DNA of 64,000 nucleotides from Stigmatella aurantiaca DW4/3-1 (GCF_000165485.1 NC_014623.1:6652893-6716892); one strand, 5' to 3'; positions 33,374 to 41,477 are shown, counted from the first letter of the stretch. Notes: a model not told the origin generated them from the letters alone. Numbers and translations: made by a program.

Positions 33374-34270
33374 GTGCAGAGGGTAAGCTGGCGCAAAGTC
33401 GCGGCTGTCTGCGTCGGCGTGCTGCTGCCACTACCTCTCGTCCTGCTGCTGTCGGGGCTGCTGAGGCCGGAAGTGCCAGCAGGCACGACACGCGGGATGC
33501 ACACCAGCCCCATGCTCGACAACGAGCAGCGGATGCGGCTCATCACCTATCGACATGGGTGCGGGTCAGGTGCCGAGTGTGAGCCTCCGCTGGCCTGCTT
33601 GTATGAGGCCCGGTACAATCAAGCGTATTGCACTGACAGCCAGTGCATGATGGATACGCAGTGCCCGGAAGATCACGTCTGCCGCGCTCTTGCCACGAAA
33701 GAGAATGGGCTGCTGGTACGCATTTGCGTTCCCATTGGCGTGCGACAAGAAGGAGAGTATTGCGATCCCGCGCCGCAGGATAGGGGGCACGCCTGCGCAG
33801 CCGGACTGGTGTGCAGCGGCCATGACTATCATTGGTGTGGTCGACCGTGCCGCCTGGGCTCCCAGGCCGCCGGGTGCCCCGAGGGTTTTTTCTGCGCGGA
33901 TACAGCCCCTGAGCCCATTTGCCTGCCCACGTGCGCGGGGCGAGAGTGCCCTGAAAGCCAGAATTGTGTCCGGTTCGCGGAAGGGGCCTCGGTCTGTGCA
34001 CGGGTGTATGGCCCCAACTGCCGGGAGTCCCCTTGCCCCGAAGGCCAGGTGTGCAGGGCGCTCACGGCGCCGACGCACCCTGGGAAGACATGGATGGAGT
34101 GCATCGAGCGGTGCGGCCAAAACTCTCCCCCTTGCGGAATAGGGAAGGTCTGCGATGTCGGGCAGTGCCTGCCAGCTTGCAATCCCCAAGGCCCTGCCGT
34201 GTGCGATGAAGGGTTTCGGTGCCGACAACTCTGGCCGGACTCGCCCTTCGCTTGCCATCCAGATTGGTGA
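33374..34270 (+). CDS. Cysteine-rich membrane-anchored or secreted protein, copy 1
   Basis: This is a 298-aa protein starting at a GTG immediately after the upstream stop. One N-terminal hydrophobic segment (AAVCVGVLLPLPLVLLLSGLL) is followed by an extracytoplasmic domain with about 28 cysteines in repeated C-x-G-x-C patterns (CGSGAECEPPLACLYEARY, GCPEGFFCADTAPEPICLPTC, CPEGQVC). Such arrays form disulfide-bonded or metal-binding modules. The protein at 38743 is homologous along the full length. No catalytic motif is visible. Confidence 0.7.
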   Translation: MQRVSWRKVAAVCVGVLLPLPLVLLLSGLLRPEVPAGTTRGMHTSPMLDNEQRMRLITYRHGCGSGAECEPPLACLYEARYNQAYCTDSQCMMDTQCPEDHVCRALATKENGLLVRICVPIGVRQEGEYCDPAPQDRGHACAAGLVCSGHDYHWCGRPCRLGSQAAGCPEGFFCADTAPEPICLPTCAGRECPESQNCVRFAEGASVCARVYGPNCRESPCPEGQVCRALTAPTHPGKTWMECIERCGQNSPPCGIGKVCDVGQCLPACNPQGPAVCDEGFRCRQLWPDSPFACHPDW

Positions 34271-34299
34271 ACCACCATCTCCGTGGGTCACGAGAGGGG

Positions 34300-34512
34300 T
34301 GGAGCGGTCAGGAGGGCAGTCCCAAGGGCGGGCGCAGTGGTGAAGACGGTGGTCTCCCGGGCCTATACCCGCGCTGGCCTCGCCCAGCGGCTCGGGTGGC
34401 ACGATCTCCGGCACAGCACGCGCACCTGAGCCCGGACGTAAAGCGCGACGCCGTGCACGTGCTCGATACGCCAAGCCCCGCCAGGGTCATATACGGGGCA
34501 CATGAGGCCTGA
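34300..34512 (+). pseudogene. Tyrosine integrase C-terminal remnant (element 1)
   Basis: It begins WSGQEGSPKGGRS, jumps to VKTVVSRAYTRAGLAQRLGWHDLRHS, and jumps again to HLSPDVKRDAVHVLDTPSPAR. Comparison with 41024-41434 shows two internal deletions. One is between short cacag-like repeats and shifts the frame. The other removes the segment holding the second His and the catalytic Tyr. The product would be inactive. Confidence 0.82.
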
Positions 34513-34518
34513 AACGCC

Positions 34519-34552
34519 AGCGGCCGGAACCCTTAAAAGGATTCCGGCCGCC
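34519..34552 (+). terminator. Hairpin after integrase remnant 1
   Basis: GCGGCCGGAACCC pairs with GGATTCCGGCCGC around a short A/T loop. The same hairpin follows the second integrase fragment at 41441-41477. Confidence 0.6.
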
Positions 34553-34563
34553 GGACTTCATTC

Positions 34564-34590
34564 TGGAGCGGGAAAAGGGATTTGAACCCT
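34564..34590. repeat. Putative attachment site: 27-bp copy of tRNA-Gly 3' end
   Basis: These 27 bases are identical to the 3' end of the tRNA-Gly gene at 41492-41518 (acceptor end including CCA, plus T-arm). The match stops abruptly beyond it. Position and orientation fit the far att site of an element integrated in the tRNA gene. Confidence 0.78.
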
Positions 34591-34790
34591 GCCTCCGGGG
34601 GTATAAGCCCTTGGCAGAGTTCCTCTGCTGACGTTCGGATGACTACGGCAGTTCTGCACTGAATCTGCCTGCCGTAGCAGCCCGAACGCCGCTCCACCTC
34701 TACGCCTCTAATCCCATTCAACCCCTGCGCCCTCGCTGGCGCGCACTATGCGCGCTACGCGGGCTCCATGCCCTTCATGAAGCGCGCTTC
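34591..34790. other. Gene-free start of element 2
   Basis: Two hundred bases follow the att copy without a recognisable gene. A GGCAG...CTGCC-type inverted arrangement occurs near 34650-34680, which could be an integrase arm or excision-factor site, but nothing can be assigned. Confidence 0.2.
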
Positions 34791-34893
34791 ATGGAGGACA
34801 CTGTGAAGAGGATCATCAACGCCGTCCGGAACGTAAGCCTCCGCTCCCGCCCATGTCGCGCAGAAGGGAGAGAGTCGCCAGAGTGAGCGGACG

Positions 34894-35289
34894 ATGACGA
34901 CCAGCGCAGAGACGACAAAGACAGAAGAGCCAGGGTGGTTGGCAGCGGCCCGACAACCGAGGTGGACGCCGGAAATAGCAGCCGAGGTGGTACGAGCCTG
35001 GCAGAAGGAAGGAGGAGCGCAGAGCGCGTTCATGCGCAAGCACGGGCTGCCCCGAGAGAGGCTGCGATTCTGGTCGAGGAGGCGCGCAGAGTGGGAGCAG
35101 AAAGAGAAACCTGCAATGGGCTTCGTGCCGGTGGAGGTGACGCCGGAGGCACCGAGTCAAAGGAGGCAGGGAGTTGGGGAGGCGGTAGTGGTGGAAGTGA
35201 AGGGAGTGAGGGTGAGGGTGGAGGGGGGAGCCAGCCAGGAGTTGGTGGAGCGGGTGCTGAGAGCTCTCCAGCGGGTGCAAGGATGCTGA
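34894..35289 (+). CDS. tnpA: IS66 accessory protein TnpA
   Basis: This 131-aa basic protein has an N-terminal helix-turn-helix of the transposase-8/IS66 OrfA type (RWTPEIAAEVVRAWQKEGG, MRKHGLPRERLRFWSRR). It ends in a variable tail. The stop overlaps the start region of tnpB (ATGCTGA), which fits coupled translation. Confidence 0.85.
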   Translation: MTTSAETTKTEEPGWLAAARQPRWTPEIAAEVVRAWQKEGGAQSAFMRKHGLPRERLRFWSRRRAEWEQKEKPAMGFVPVEVTPEAPSQRRQGVGEAVVVEVKGVRVRVEGGASQELVERVLRALQRVQGC

Positions 35290-35627
35290 GACTGCCGGAG
35301 GGGGTGAAAATCTGGGTGGCGACGGCGCCGTGCGACATGAGAAAGCAGGCCGACGGGTTGAGCGCACTGGTGGAGGGAAGCTTGGGCCAGGCGCCGAAGT
35401 CTGGCCACCTGTTTGTCTTCTTCTCGCGAAGGAGAGATTTCGTGAGGATTCTGTTCTGGGAGACGAATGGATATTGCACGGTGAGCAAGAGACTGGAGGC
35501 AGGACGCTTCCGGGTGCCTGAGCCGGTAGAAGGCCAGGGAGCGGTGCACCTGGAGGCGAGGCAACTGGCCGAAGTGCTGGCCCTGGTAGAGACAGGCAGC
35601 GGGGTGCGCCAGAGGCCGGTGCATTGA
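35283..35627 (+). CDS. tnpB: IS66 accessory protein TnpB
   Basis: This is a 114-aa protein. KIWVATAPCDMRKQADGLSALV and LFVFFSRRRDFVRILFWETNGYC are the hallmark TnpB (IS66 Orf2) motifs. Start ATG 35283 lies within the last codons of tnpA. TnpB is required for IS66 transposition but its biochemical role is unresolved. Confidence 0.92.
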   Translation: MLRLPEGVKIWVATAPCDMRKQADGLSALVEGSLGQAPKSGHLFVFFSRRRDFVRILFWETNGYCTVSKRLEAGRFRVPEPVEGQGAVHLEARQLAEVLALVETGSGVRQRPVH

Positions 35628-35671
35628 GTCTTCAGTTGCGCACCCTACCTGGGACGTAGCATACCTGGGGC

Positions 35672-37333
35672 ATGAGCAGGCCCACAACAGTCCAGGAGCA
35701 GGGGGCCGGGCCGGAGCCGAGACCGGAGCCCCCCGGCGAAGCCAGTGACATGGAGGCGGTGCGTGCGTACATGCGGCAGTTGCTGGAGGAGGGCCGAGGT
35801 GAGGAGGCCATCGAGTTGTTGCTGGGCCTTTTAGGAAGGCTGCGCGAGGAGCATTCCAGCACGGCGATGAGGCTGAAGGAGGCGTTGAGGCAACTGTACG
35901 GGCGCAGGAGTGAGAAGACCCCCGCCAGTTCCCTGCAACTGCTGCTGTCACTGCTCACCCAGCCGCCGCCTGGCCCGCCCGAGGCCGACAGCGGAGCGCA
36001 AGCGCCTGCGGCGGCCCCAGCCGCCCCGCCGGAGCAGGCGCCGAAGAAGCCGCCCCGGCGTGTCCTGGCGCGCGGCGCCAAGGCGCTGCCGGCCCACCTG
36101 GAGCGGCGCGAGGTGCAGGTGGAGCCTTCTGCCGAAGAGTGTACGTGTCCTGAATGCGGTCAGCCCAGGAAGAGCATTGGCCAGGAAGTCAGCCAGCGGT
36201 TGGAATTGGAGCCCGCGCGCTTCTATGTGCGAGTGGAGAAGCGGCCCAAGCTGGCGTGTGCTCGCTGTAAGGAGGGTGTGGTGGCCGCCCCCGCGGGCGA
36301 GACGCCGCTGCCAGGAGCGTTGCCGGGCCCCGGCCTGCTGGCGCAGCTGTTGGTAGGCAAGTACCGAGACGGCCTACCGGTGCACCGCCAGCAGGCCATT
36401 TTCGATAAACGGTATGGGGTGAAGCTGCCGCCTTCCACCCTGGGCGACTGGGTGGCCGGTGCCAGCGACTTGCTGGTGCCCCTGGTGGCGCTGCTCAAGC
36501 GCCGAACGCTCAGTGACTTCCTGCTGCATACTGATGACACCGGGGTGCGAGTGCTGGACAAGGAGGACGCGCGTGGCGTCAAGCGCGGCCACCTCTGGCC
36601 TTACATCGGCCAGGGCGGCAATCTCTTCGTCGAGTACACACCGGATTGGAGTAGCCAGGGGCCCCAGGCGGTGCTGGCCAACTTCCAGGGCTATCTCGTG
36701 GTGGACGGCTACAAAGGCTACCAGGCGCTCTTCGGCCACGCTTCGCCTCGCACCGAGGTGGGATGTTGGATGCACGCCCGGCGTGGCTTCGAGCGTGCTC
36801 ACCTGGCAGGTGACGCGCGTGGCAGCACAGTGCTGGCCCTCGTGCAGAAACTGTATGCCGTGGAACGCCAAGCCACCCAAGCCAGTCTGTCCTGCCAAGC
36901 CCGGCTGGCGCTGCGCTTGGAGAAGAGCGCTCCGGTCTGTCTCGAACTCTTCGGTTTGCTGACGGATTGGGCTCCTCACGTGCCCCCGAAAACGCCGCTG
37001 GGTAAGGCCATTGCCTATGCGCTCCACCGCTCTGTCCCCTTGGGCCGCTTCCTCGAGGATGGACGCGTGCCTCTGGACAATGGAGAGGCCGAACGGCTCA
37101 TCAAGCTGATTGTCCTCGGCAGGAAGAACTGGCTCTTCCTGGGCAGCGACGCCGCAGGCCACCGCGCGGCGGCTGTCTATTCCCTGGTCCTCAGCTGCTA
37201 TCGGCTGGAGATGGACCCCTGGGCTTACTTTCGCGACGTGTTGCCCAAACTCGGTGACACCCTCTTCCCCGCCTCTCGCATCGCGGAGCTCCTCCCCGAG
37301 GCGTGGGCACAGCAACCAGCTCAGCAGCGATAG
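35672..37333 (+). CDS. tnpC: IS66 transposase TnpC
   Basis: This is a 553-aa DDE transposase. The N-terminal helical region and a zinc-finger-like domain (CTCPECG ... CARCKEG) precede the catalytic domain with Asp in LLHTDDTGVRV, Asp in LVVDGYKGYQ, and Glu in PLDNGEAERLIK. The following RKNWLFLGSDAAGHRAAAVYSL is also conserved. The frame is intact. Confidence 0.94.
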   Translation: MSRPTTVQEQGAGPEPRPEPPGEASDMEAVRAYMRQLLEEGRGEEAIELLLGLLGRLREEHSSTAMRLKEALRQLYGRRSEKTPASSLQLLLSLLTQPPPGPPEADSGAQAPAAAPAAPPEQAPKKPPRRVLARGAKALPAHLERREVQVEPSAEECTCPECGQPRKSIGQEVSQRLELEPARFYVRVEKRPKLACARCKEGVVAAPAGETPLPGALPGPGLLAQLLVGKYRDGLPVHRQQAIFDKRYGVKLPPSTLGDWVAGASDLLVPLVALLKRRTLSDFLLHTDDTGVRVLDKEDARGVKRGHLWPYIGQGGNLFVEYTPDWSSQGPQAVLANFQGYLVVDGYKGYQALFGHASPRTEVGCWMHARRGFERAHLAGDARGSTVLALVQKLYAVERQATQASLSCQARLALRLEKSAPVCLELFGLLTDWAPHVPPKTPLGKAIAYALHRSVPLGRFLEDGRVPLDNGEAERLIKLIVLGRKNWLFLGSDAAGHRAAAVYSLVLSCYRLEMDPWAYFRDVLPKLGDTLFPASRIAELLPEAWAQQPAQQR

Positions 37334-37624
37334 GCTCGTCGACTCTCCTTCTCTCACCCTCCCTTCCTGCCACGCTCTTCGCCCTACGACACCCTGGGTC
37401 GGAGCGGAGGCTTACTCCGGAACTGCCGTTTGTTCCGGCCCCTGACTCTCGAAGAGGCCAAGACCCTCTGCTTGGCCCTGAGCGAGTCCATAGCCCGTAA
37501 CTACGAGCTTGCCGGGAAGAGGGACCCGCCCGCTCCCTGACGCAGCATCCGAAATCGAGGGCTCCCGGTGGGTATCAGCACATGAGCCCGGGAATTCCTC
37601 CTGGGCATTTCCAGGAGTCCCTGC

Positions 37625-38200
37625 ATGCCCTTCCTCCCCCTCATCACCAACAACCTCGGCAAGATCGCCGCCACCATGGCAGCTGGCACCCTCAGCTACG
37701 CCAGCCGCAAGACCATCGGTCGCTGGCTGGCCGGCGACGACGAGCCGTCGGAGACGCAGGAGTCCATGCGCCAGAAGGCGAAGGAAGTGCGGCAGCTCCA
37801 GGGCCAGATGACGCTGGCCGAGCTCGACCGGAAGCACTCGGGGCTGATGGAGAAGCTCACCCAGGCCAACGCCGCCACGCTGGGTGAGATGCGCTCGCTG
37901 ACCAAGGAGGTGAAGTCCGAGGTGGCCGACCTGCGCAAGGGCCTCCAGGGACAGATCGATACGCATCGGACCGAGACGATGCGCCTCAGCAAGAACCTGG
38001 CCGAGATGCGCGAGCGCCAGGAGAAGATGGAGGCGAGCCTCCGCGGCGCCGCTCCCGGAACCAGCGAGCAGCCGCCGACTCGCAGGAAGATGGGCAATGG
38101 AGCCACCGGGCTCACCAAGCCGAGCATGGGTGACACGGTTCCTCCCACCGCCAAGACCGGCTCGAGCAGGGCCTCGGCTCGTACGTCGCGCACCATGTGA
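37625..38200 (+). CDS. Coiled-coil protein of unknown function
   Basis: This is a 191-aa protein. AGGAG lies about 7 bases before the ATG. The N-terminus (MPFLPLITNNLGKIAATMAAGTL) is mildly hydrophobic. Residues about 45-140 form a long charged helix with heptad-like spacing (QLQGQMTLAELDRKHSGLMEKL, LTKEVKSEVADLRKGLQGQI). The tail is basic, Ser/Thr-rich and disordered. A hairpin terminator follows. It is cargo of the element in tRNA-Gly. No family is recognised. Confidence 0.6.
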   Translation: MPFLPLITNNLGKIAATMAAGTLSYASRKTIGRWLAGDDEPSETQESMRQKAKEVRQLQGQMTLAELDRKHSGLMEKLTQANAATLGEMRSLTKEVKSEVADLRKGLQGQIDTHRTETMRLSKNLAEMRERQEKMEASLRGAAPGTSEQPPTRRKMGNGATGLTKPSMGDTVPPTAKTGSSRASARTSRTM

Positions 38201-38212
38201 CTCGTGCCCGGG

Positions 38213-38259
38213 TGACGAGGGGGTGAAGACCTCCTCGTCATCTGGGCCCTCTTCTTTTT
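38213..38259 (+). terminator. Rho-independent terminator
   Basis: TGACGAGGGGGT pairs with ACCTCCTCGTCA, and a T-rich run follows near 38250-38259. It lies just after the coiled-coil gene. Confidence 0.65.
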
Positions 38260-38302
38260 AGCCCCACTGAGCTCCATAGGAGCGAATCGCAGCCCGCTGT
38301 CA

Positions 38303-38390
38303 AGTGAAGCTGCCTCGGGCTTCAGCCTCCGTCGCCTCCACCTTGCTCACCACGCACCTGTCCTTCACGCCCGGCCTGAGCGGTTCGCGA
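38303..38390 (-). pseudogene. DUF2381 C-terminal fragment, strongly decayed
   Basis: On the minus strand GVKDRCVVSKVEATEAEARGSFT parallels AKDRRVVIEAEATEAETRGSFT of the larger fragment at 39692. Both ends are lost. It marks an earlier copy of the DUF2381 gene beside the duplicated Cys-rich module. Confidence 0.6.
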
Positions 38391-38419
38391 TCCCAGTGGT
38401 GGCACATGCAATCTGCGGG

Positions 38420-38514
38420 ATCACCACCACCCACTGGGTGCCGCCTACGTGCCGTGGCGTGGACGCGGCCTGATCCACGCTGGTAGCGTCGAGGGTCCTT
38501 CAAGGGAGGGACTC
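38420..38514. repeat. Upstream region of Cys-rich module, copy 2
   Basis: This is homologous to 33063-33154, including CCTACGTGCCGTGGCGTGGA and the ribosome-site region GGGAGGG. Together with both genes it makes a duplicated unit of about 1.2 kb. Confidence 0.6.
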
Positions 38515-38742
38515 ATGCGTTGGCTCCGGGTGGGAGTCGTCATACTTTCAGCCATGGCAACGACAGGCTGCCCTTCTGAATTCGGCAAGGACGGCCGTGT
38601 TGGCAAGGCCGTCCACCAGGATACGCAGGAACACCTCCTCTACATCACGAGGTGCGAGGAAAAGTGGTACAAGGAGGTCTGCGCACCTGGCAAGGAGGAC
38701 TCGGACGACTGCCGGAAGTGCAAACGTGGAGGGGTGCAGTAA
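38515..38742 (+). CDS. Small Cys-containing lipoprotein, copy 2
   Basis: This is a 75-aa protein. GGGAGGG precedes the ATG. The signal peptide ends in ATTGC, followed by PSEFGKDGRVGKAVHQDTQ and DDCRKCKRGG. The N-terminal half is nearly identical to copy 1 while the middle has diverged, which suggests old duplication with selection on the ends. The stop is followed at once by the GTG of the Cys-rich gene. Confidence 0.7.
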   Translation: MRWLRVGVVILSAMATTGCPSEFGKDGRVGKAVHQDTQEHLLYITRCEEKWYKEVCAPGKEDSDDCRKCKRGGVQ

Positions 38743-39651
38743 GTGCAGAGAGGGGGCTGGCGCAAAGTCGTGGCTCTCTGCGCGGGCGTGCTGCTGCCAC
38801 TGCCACTCGTGCTGCTGCTGTGGGGGCTGCTGAGACCGGAGGTACCCGAGGACTCGCCAGGAGGGGTACGCATGAGCCCCATGCTGACAGGCGAGCAGCG
38901 CATGCGATTGATGACCTACGGCAGACACTGCGGACCGGGCGCGGAGTGTGAGCCCCCGCTGGGCTGCTTGTTCGAGGTCCGCTACTTGCGGTCGTACTGC
39001 ACCGATAGCCAGTGCGAAAAAGACGAGCAGTGCTCGGTAGGTCAGGTCTGTCGCAGCATTGCCACCTGGGGAGGTGGACCGCAGGTCCGTGTCTGCGTTC
39101 CCGTTGGACCTCGTCAGGAGGGAGAGGGCTGCGTTGAGATTCCGAGGTACAAAGAGAACGCCTGCGTCGCCGGCTTGCTGTGCGGTGGCCAGGATGGTTG
39201 GTGCGCCCGGCCGTGCCGTCCCGGCGATACGAACGGTTGTCCCGAGGGCTTCTTCTGCGCGGACACCATTCCCCAGCCCGTATGCCTGCCCACCTGCGAG
39301 ACTCAGGGGTGTCCTCCGGGGCAGCAGTGCATCCCTTTCAAAGAGGGCTCCTCGAAGTGCGCGCAGGTATACGGACCCAACTGCCTCCAGACCCCGTGTC
39401 CCGTGGGCTCCAGGTGCGTGGTGCGGACAGAACCGCCGCACCCTGGCAAGGTATGGATGGCGTGCGTCGCGCGCTGTGGTGAAGGGCACCCGCCCTGCCA
39501 GGCGGGATGGGTCTGCGACGGATGGGATTGCGTGCAGCCCTGCGATCCGCAGGGTCCCGAGGTGTGCGGCGAGGGCTACTCCTGCCACCGGCTGGAGGAA
39601 CGCATGCCCTATGCGTGCCTGCCTGACTTCCAGCGTGACCTGCCCCATTGA
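38743..39651 (+). CDS. Cysteine-rich membrane-anchored or secreted protein, copy 2
   Basis: This is a 302-aa homologue of the protein at 33374, with the same layout: GTG start, one hydrophobic N-terminal segment, then about 28 cysteines (CGPGAECEPPLGCLFEVRY, GCPEGFFCADTIPQPVCLPTC, CPVGSRCVV). The cysteine spacing is kept while other residues vary, as expected for a disulfide-held fold. It converges with a DUF2381 fragment 40 bases downstream. Confidence 0.72.
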   Translation: MQRGGWRKVVALCAGVLLPLPLVLLLWGLLRPEVPEDSPGGVRMSPMLTGEQRMRLMTYGRHCGPGAECEPPLGCLFEVRYLRSYCTDSQCEKDEQCSVGQVCRSIATWGGGPQVRVCVPVGPRQEGEGCVEIPRYKENACVAGLLCGGQDGWCARPCRPGDTNGCPEGFFCADTIPQPVCLPTCETQGCPPGQQCIPFKEGSSKCAQVYGPNCLQTPCPVGSRCVVRTEPPHPGKVWMACVARCGEGHPPCQAGWVCDGWDCVQPCDPQGPEVCGEGYSCHRLEERMPYACLPDFQRDLPH

Positions 39652-39691
39652 GGTGCGTCCCGGCCCGGAGCCGCAACGGGTGGCCACCCGG

Positions 39692-40089
39692 CTACGGGAA
39701 GACGACTCCAGTCAGGATGAGGCTCCGGGTCCCATCCGCATCCCACACCTTGAGCGTGAAGCTGCCCCGGGTCTCTGCCTCTGTCGCCTCCGCCTCGATC
39801 ACGACGCGCCGGTCCTTCGCTTCGTATCGAAGTTGTTCGCGTTGCCAGGGTGGCTTCACCCGCAGAGCACGACGGCCTGGCCCCTCGAGCTCCGCTCTCA
39901 CTGCGCGCCAAGGCTCCATCCCGGGGATGAGCTCGAGCTTCAGCTCGACAGCCACACTGTTCGTAGAGCGGTAGCTGAAGACCCGCACCACGCGGACAGC
40001 ATTCCTCGGATGTTGAACGACGCTCTCAGAGAGATTCTTGGGGGTGACACCCTTCTCGCCCATGAGCCCCGTGGCGAGCAGACCTGTAA
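39692..40089 (-). pseudogene. DUF2381 (TIGR02268) C-terminal fragment cut by IS5 copy 2
   Basis: The minus-strand frame reads LMGEKGVTPKNL, HPRNAVRVVRVFSYRSTNSVAVELKLEL and GSFTLKVWDADGTRSLILTGVVFP up to the stop. This matches the C-terminal half of the myxobacterial paralogous family DUF2381/TIGR02268. The N-terminal half and signal peptide are missing because IS5 copy 2 begins at 40090. Members are often found near Ser/Thr kinases. Their function is unknown. Confidence 0.75.
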
Positions 40090-41021
40090 GAGCGCGTGGA
40101 AAAATTAACCCGGATTCTGTCAGCGTCGTGACGGTCGTTGGGGGTTGATGTCGCAGTGCATAGGTGTGAGTCCGCCCGAGAGAGGGAGGGACTTCCATGG
40201 CTGAACCCTGGGTGTCAGATGAACTGTGGCGAAAACTCGAACCGCTGCTGCCGAAGCCTCGAAGAAAGGATCGCCACGTGCAATTCGCTGGGAGCAAGAG
40301 GACCGACCCTCGCCGGATCTTCAGCGGCATCGTGTTCGTGTTGCGAACAGGCGTTCCCTGGCGCGCATTGCCTGCCACCGGTGCTTTTCCCTCGGGTTAT
40401 ACTTGCCGTCTCTGGTTGTTGAGGTGGCATCGGGCGGGTGTTTGGAAGCGATTGAGCCAACTTCTCTTGGCGGAACTGAGAAGCAAGGGGCGACTCCATT
40501 GGACGCATGCAGTTGTTGATAGCAGTTCCGTACGCGCCCCCAGCGGAGGCCGAAAAACCGGCCCCAGCCCCGTTGACCGAAGAAAGCTTGGCACCAAGCA
40601 TCACGTTATCACCGATGCCATGGGGACACCCCTTGCCGTGACTCTCACCGGGGCAAACAGGAATGACATCACCCAACTTCTCCCCTTGGTGGATGAGCTT
40701 CCCCGTGTCCGCGGAAAGCGGGGCAGCCCCAAACAGAAGCCGCAGAAACTCTACGCAGATCGGGGCTATGATTCCGACTCCCACCGACTGCAGTTGAAGA
40801 AACGGCATATTGAGCCCTATATCGCCCGGCGACGAACTGCTCATGGAAGTGGTTTGGGCAGGAAACGCTCAGTCGTTGAACGCACGCTCTCTTGGCTCCA
40901 TCAGTTCCGAAAGCTGGAGATCCGGGAGGAGCACTCGGTTGCAACCTACAAGGCTCTTGCTGACCTGGCTCTCTGCCTCATCTACGAGCGCCTGCTGGAG
41001 TCGTAATTTTTCCACGCGCTC
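40090..41021 (+). mobile_element. IS5-family element, copy 2 (932 bp)
   Basis: It has the same length and inverted repeats as 5600-6531, with three base differences noticed. The left flank is TAA, but the right flank is TAT, so the TNA duplication is not intact (only TA is shared). The left neighbour is a cut DUF2381 gene and the right neighbour a cut integrase gene, so a deletion or rearrangement next to the IS is likely. Confidence 0.9.
40197..41006 (+). CDS. IS5-family DDE transposase (copy 2)
   Basis: This 269-aa protein is identical to the one at 5707 except for Ser33 and Ser111. Here the region after the first catalytic Asp reads VVDSSSVRAP, the usual IS5 pattern. All DDE residues are present, so this copy looks functional. 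Confidence 0.92.
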   Translation: MAEPWVSDELWRKLEPLLPKPRRKDRHVQFAGSKRTDPRRIFSGIVFVLRTGVPWRALPATGAFPSGYTCRLWLLRWHRAGVWKRLSQLLLAELRSKGRLHWTHAVVDSSSVRAPSGGRKTGPSPVDRRKLGTKHHVITDAMGTPLAVTLTGANRNDITQLLPLVDELPRVRGKRGSPKQKPQKLYADRGYDSDSHRLQLKKRHIEPYIARRRTAHGSGLGRKRSVVERTLSWLHQFRKLEIREEHSVATYKALADLALCLIYERLLES

Positions 41022-41023
41022 TA

Positions 41024-41434
41024 TGGAGCGGTCAGGAGGGCACTCCGAAGGGCGGGCACAGCCGAGAGGTTCCCCTGTCCACGCGGGCAGTCGAGATCCT
41101 CAAAGCCCACCGACACCTCAAGGGGCCCTACGTCTTCTGCGGCCCCGGCGGCGAGCGCCTCACCCACAGCATGGTGAAGGCGGTGGTCTCCCGGACCTGT
41201 ACCCGCGCGGGCCTCGCCCAGCGGCTCGGATGGCACGATCTCCGGCACAGCTTCGCGTCCCATCTCGTCATGCGTGGGGTGGCGCTCAAGGCCGTCCAGG
41301 AGCTACTCGGCCACGCCACCATCGACATGACGATGCGCTACGCGCACCTGAGCCCGGACGTGAAGCGGGACGCCGTGCACGTGCTCGATACGCCGAGCCC
41401 CGCCAGGGGCACATACGGGGCACATGAAGCCTGA
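41024..41434 (+). pseudogene. Tyrosine integrase, C-terminal 136 codons (element 2)
   Basis: The open frame starts at the IS boundary with WSGQEGTPKGGHSREVPLS and continues with YVFCGPGGERLTH, HDLRHSFASHLVMRGVALKAVQELLGHATIDMTMRYAHLS and a C-terminal tail. The HxLRH, GH and Tyr catalytic elements are present. The N-terminal DNA-binding part and the first catalytic Arg are missing, so it cannot recombine. It lies 58 bases from tRNA-Gly, the usual position for an integrase that uses this tRNA as its target. Confidence 0.85.
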
Positions 41435-41440
41435 AACGCC

Positions 41441-41477
41441 AGCGGCCGGAACCCTTTGTTGAAGGATTCCGGCCGCT
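41441..41477 (+). terminator. Hairpin after integrase fragment 2
   Basis: AGCGGCCGGAACCC pairs with GGATTCCGGCCGCT (one wobble) around a T-rich loop, directly after the integrase stop. The same structure is found at 34519-34552. Confidence 0.65.

Larger units (their letters stand above)
34833..37415 (+). mobile_element. IS66-family element (2583 bp) with 8-bp target duplication
   Basis: The ends are GTAAGCCTCCGCTC at left and GAGCGGAGGCTTAC at right, matching the GTAAG ends of IS66. The octamer TCCGGAAC occurs directly outside both ends (34825-34832 and 37416-37423), a perfect 8-bp duplication as expected for IS66. It carries tnpA, tnpB and tnpC in the usual order and looks complete, which suggests recent insertion. 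Confidence 0.96.
34791..37540 (+). pseudogene. Small ORF (52 codons) split by the IS66 element
   Basis: If the IS66 element and one copy of its 8-bp duplication are removed, a continuous frame appears: MEDTVKRIINAVRN joined to CRLFRPLTLEEAKTLCLALS and on to a stop at 37540. The frame stays open further upstream, so the true start may be earlier. The product looks helical and protein-like and precedes the coiled-coil gene at 37625, so the two may have been an operon. Family unknown. Confidence 0.6.

Noticed and set aside
34533-34721. 62-codon minus-strand ORF across the att copy
   Set aside because: It reads through the duplicated tRNA end and has no ribosome site or recognisable sequence.
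5600-41021. Composite transposon bounded by the two IS5 copies
   Set aside because: The 34.5 kb between them contains ordinary chromosomal operons, and the outer flanks do not form a target duplication.
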